A model generated the notes under the pieces. The model saw only the letters and a list, made by a program, of their open reading frames with translations, had not been told where the DNA came from and ran no database searches. 14,259 nucleotides of DNA from Alphaproteobacteria bacterium (GTDB lineage Bacteria > Pseudomonadota > Alphaproteobacteria > Rhodobacterales > Rhodobacteraceae), in contig RFKM01000027.1 in assembly GCA_003694465.1 (NCBI GenBank), positions 1 to 14,259 of the forward strand, given 5' to 3'. The first letter of the stretch is position 1; every line of letters begins with the position of its first letter. The position numbers were made by a program, and so were the translations under genes. Below, piece by piece: positions 13,475 through 14,259 of the stretch.

Positions 13475-14122
13475 ATGACGCTGAAACTGCACAATTACTT
13501 CCGCTCCTCCACCTCGACCCGCCTGCGCGCCGCCCTGAACCTCAAGGGGCTGGCCTATGACTATGTGCCGGTGCACCTGGTCAAGGGCGAGCACCGCGGG
13601 GCCGACTACCTCGCCCGCAACCCCCAGGGCCTCGTGCCGGCGCTCGAGCTCGAAGACGGCACCGTGCTGACCCAATCGCTGGCGATCATGGACTACCTCG
13701 AAGAGGCGTATCCCGAGCCGCCGCTGCTGCCTGCCGACCCGGTGGCCCGCGCCAGGGTGCGGGCGCTGGGGCAGATGATCGCCCTCGACATCCACCCGCT
13801 CACCAACCTGCGGGTGCTGAACTACGTCGCCAACGAGCTTGGTGGCGGCGAGGATGGCAAGGCGCGCTGGATCGCCCACTGGGTCGCGGCCACCTTCGGC
13901 CCGCTCGAGCAGCTTCTCGCCAACCGCCCGGTTCCCGGCCCCTATTGCTGGGGCGAGCGCCCGGGCTATGCCGATTGCTGCCTCTATGCCCAGATGTGGA
14001 ACAACATCCGCTTCGGCATCGACATGACCCCCTACCCGGTGACGGCGCAGATCTTCGCCGCGCTCGACGACCTGCCCGCCTTCCGAGACGCCGCCCCGGC
14101 CAACCAGCGCGACGCCTTCTGA
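13475..14122 (+). CDS. maiA: Zeta-class glutathione S-transferase, maleylacetoacetate isomerase-like
   Basis: A 215-residue two-domain GST of zeta type, which isomerises maleylacetoacetate to fumarylacetoacetate (tyrosine degradation) or maleylpyruvate in related pathways, using glutathione. The N-terminal thioredoxin-like domain has the zeta motif position SSTSTRLR (residues 11-18), the cis-proline loop GLVPALE (P56), and the glutathione-binding Q67-S68 in LTQSLAIMDYLEE. The C-terminal helical domain has HPLTNLRVL and GERPGYADCCLYAQMWN, strongly typical of MaiA. The usual SSCSxRxR is altered: Cys is Thr13. No homogentisate genes are nearby, so the pathway is not confirmed by context. ATG 13475 is preceded by GAAAGGG and gives the canonical N-terminus. 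It is divergent from dusA and converges with only one base on the partial gene at the window end. Confidence 0.88.
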   Translation: MTLKLHNYFRSSTSTRLRAALNLKGLAYDYVPVHLVKGEHRGADYLARNPQGLVPALELEDGTVLTQSLAIMDYLEEAYPEPPLLPADPVARARVRALGQMIALDIHPLTNLRVLNYVANELGGGEDGKARWIAHWVAATFGPLEQLLANRPVPGPYCWGERPGYADCCLYAQMWNNIRFGIDMTPYPVTAQIFAALDDLPAFRDAAPANQRDAF

Positions 14123-14123
14123 G

Positions 14124-14259
14124 TCAGATCAGGAACCCGCCCGACGTGACGGTGTCGAGGTCGAGCGCGAAGTCCTGGCTGGTGAGCCCCTGCGTGAAGC
14201 CGCGGTTGATCGCCGTGCCGGTCCATGTCTTCCAGTAGCCGTTCGTGCCGATCCCGAGC
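14124..14259 (-). CDS. Partial unidentified gene, C-terminal 44 codons
   Basis: An open minus-strand frame enters from the right edge and ends at TGA (14126-14124), one base from the stop of the GST gene. The visible part reads as 44 residues, including NGYWKTWTGTAINRGFTQ and a tail DFALDLDTVTSGGFLI. The composition (Gly, Thr, aromatic residues, few charges) and its codon third positions (nearly all G or C) look like real coding sequence of an exported or beta-rich protein, but I do not recognise a family. The start lies outside the window. Confidence 0.55.
   Translation of the reverse strand, partial: LGIGTNGYWKTWTGTAINRGFTQGLTSQDFALDLDTVTSGGFLI

Noticed and set aside
10996..13560. Plus-strand open frame of 854 codons across DUF2199, TauE and dusA regions
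   Set aside because: It crosses three well-supported genes in other frames, including two on the opposite strand, and its composition is that of a random G+C-rich frame.
1..14259. Search by eye for CRISPR repeats, insertion sequences, tRNA genes, rRNA and prophage features
   Set aside because: No regularly spaced repeats, transposase motifs, tRNA-like T-loop plus acceptor patterns or phage genes were seen. Nothing in gene content suggests a recent island.

Overview
The window is very G+C-rich bacterial chromosome, densely coded, with third codon positions almost all G or C. Gene content and protein sequences point to an alphaproteobacterium of the Rhodobacter/Paracoccus group (Rhodobacteraceae). 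The signs are a metal-site-altered HemB, a four-helix membrane protein of a type I associate with this family placed just upstream of mfd, and a PurF with Fe-S cysteine ligands. This placement rests on recognition of the proteins; no search was run.

Layout, left to right. (1) Bases 1-234 hold no gene I can support, but contain a 9-bp inverted repeat. (2) A cytoplasmic DsbA/FrnE-like oxidoreductase and a Bcr/CflA-type MFS exporter run on the plus strand. (3) On the minus strand, read right to left, come a small secreted Cys-rich protein, a four-helix membrane protein with a TTG start, and the transcription-repair coupling factor mfd. The mfd frame runs tail-to-tail into the MFS gene and overlaps it antisense by 84 bases. 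(4) On the plus strand come hemB (porphobilinogen synthase) and a Tat-type SYLF-domain lipoprotein. (5) A small secreted phospholipase A2-like enzyme lies on the minus strand, divergent from purF. (6) purF is followed by a DUF2199-like gene overlapping it by ATGA. (7) On the minus strand, dusA is followed by a TauE/SafE permease whose ATG directly abuts the dusA stop. (8) On the plus strand lies a zeta-class GST (maleylacetoacetate isomerase-like). (9) The C-terminal 44 codons of an unidentified minus-strand gene run off the right edge.

Most genes are housekeeping (DNA repair, tetrapyrrole and purine synthesis, tRNA modification) mixed with transport, envelope and secreted proteins. I see no mobile element, CRISPR array, tRNA or rRNA, and no clear multi-gene defence or biosynthetic system. 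The best leads are smaller. They are the odd 3' end of mfd, a 22-codon AT-rich codon island inside mfd, a repeated GnGGCAA promoter-like module in front of three genes (leaderless at the phospholipase gene), a palindrome plus tandem hairpins in front of the SYLF gene, and two little-known small proteins.
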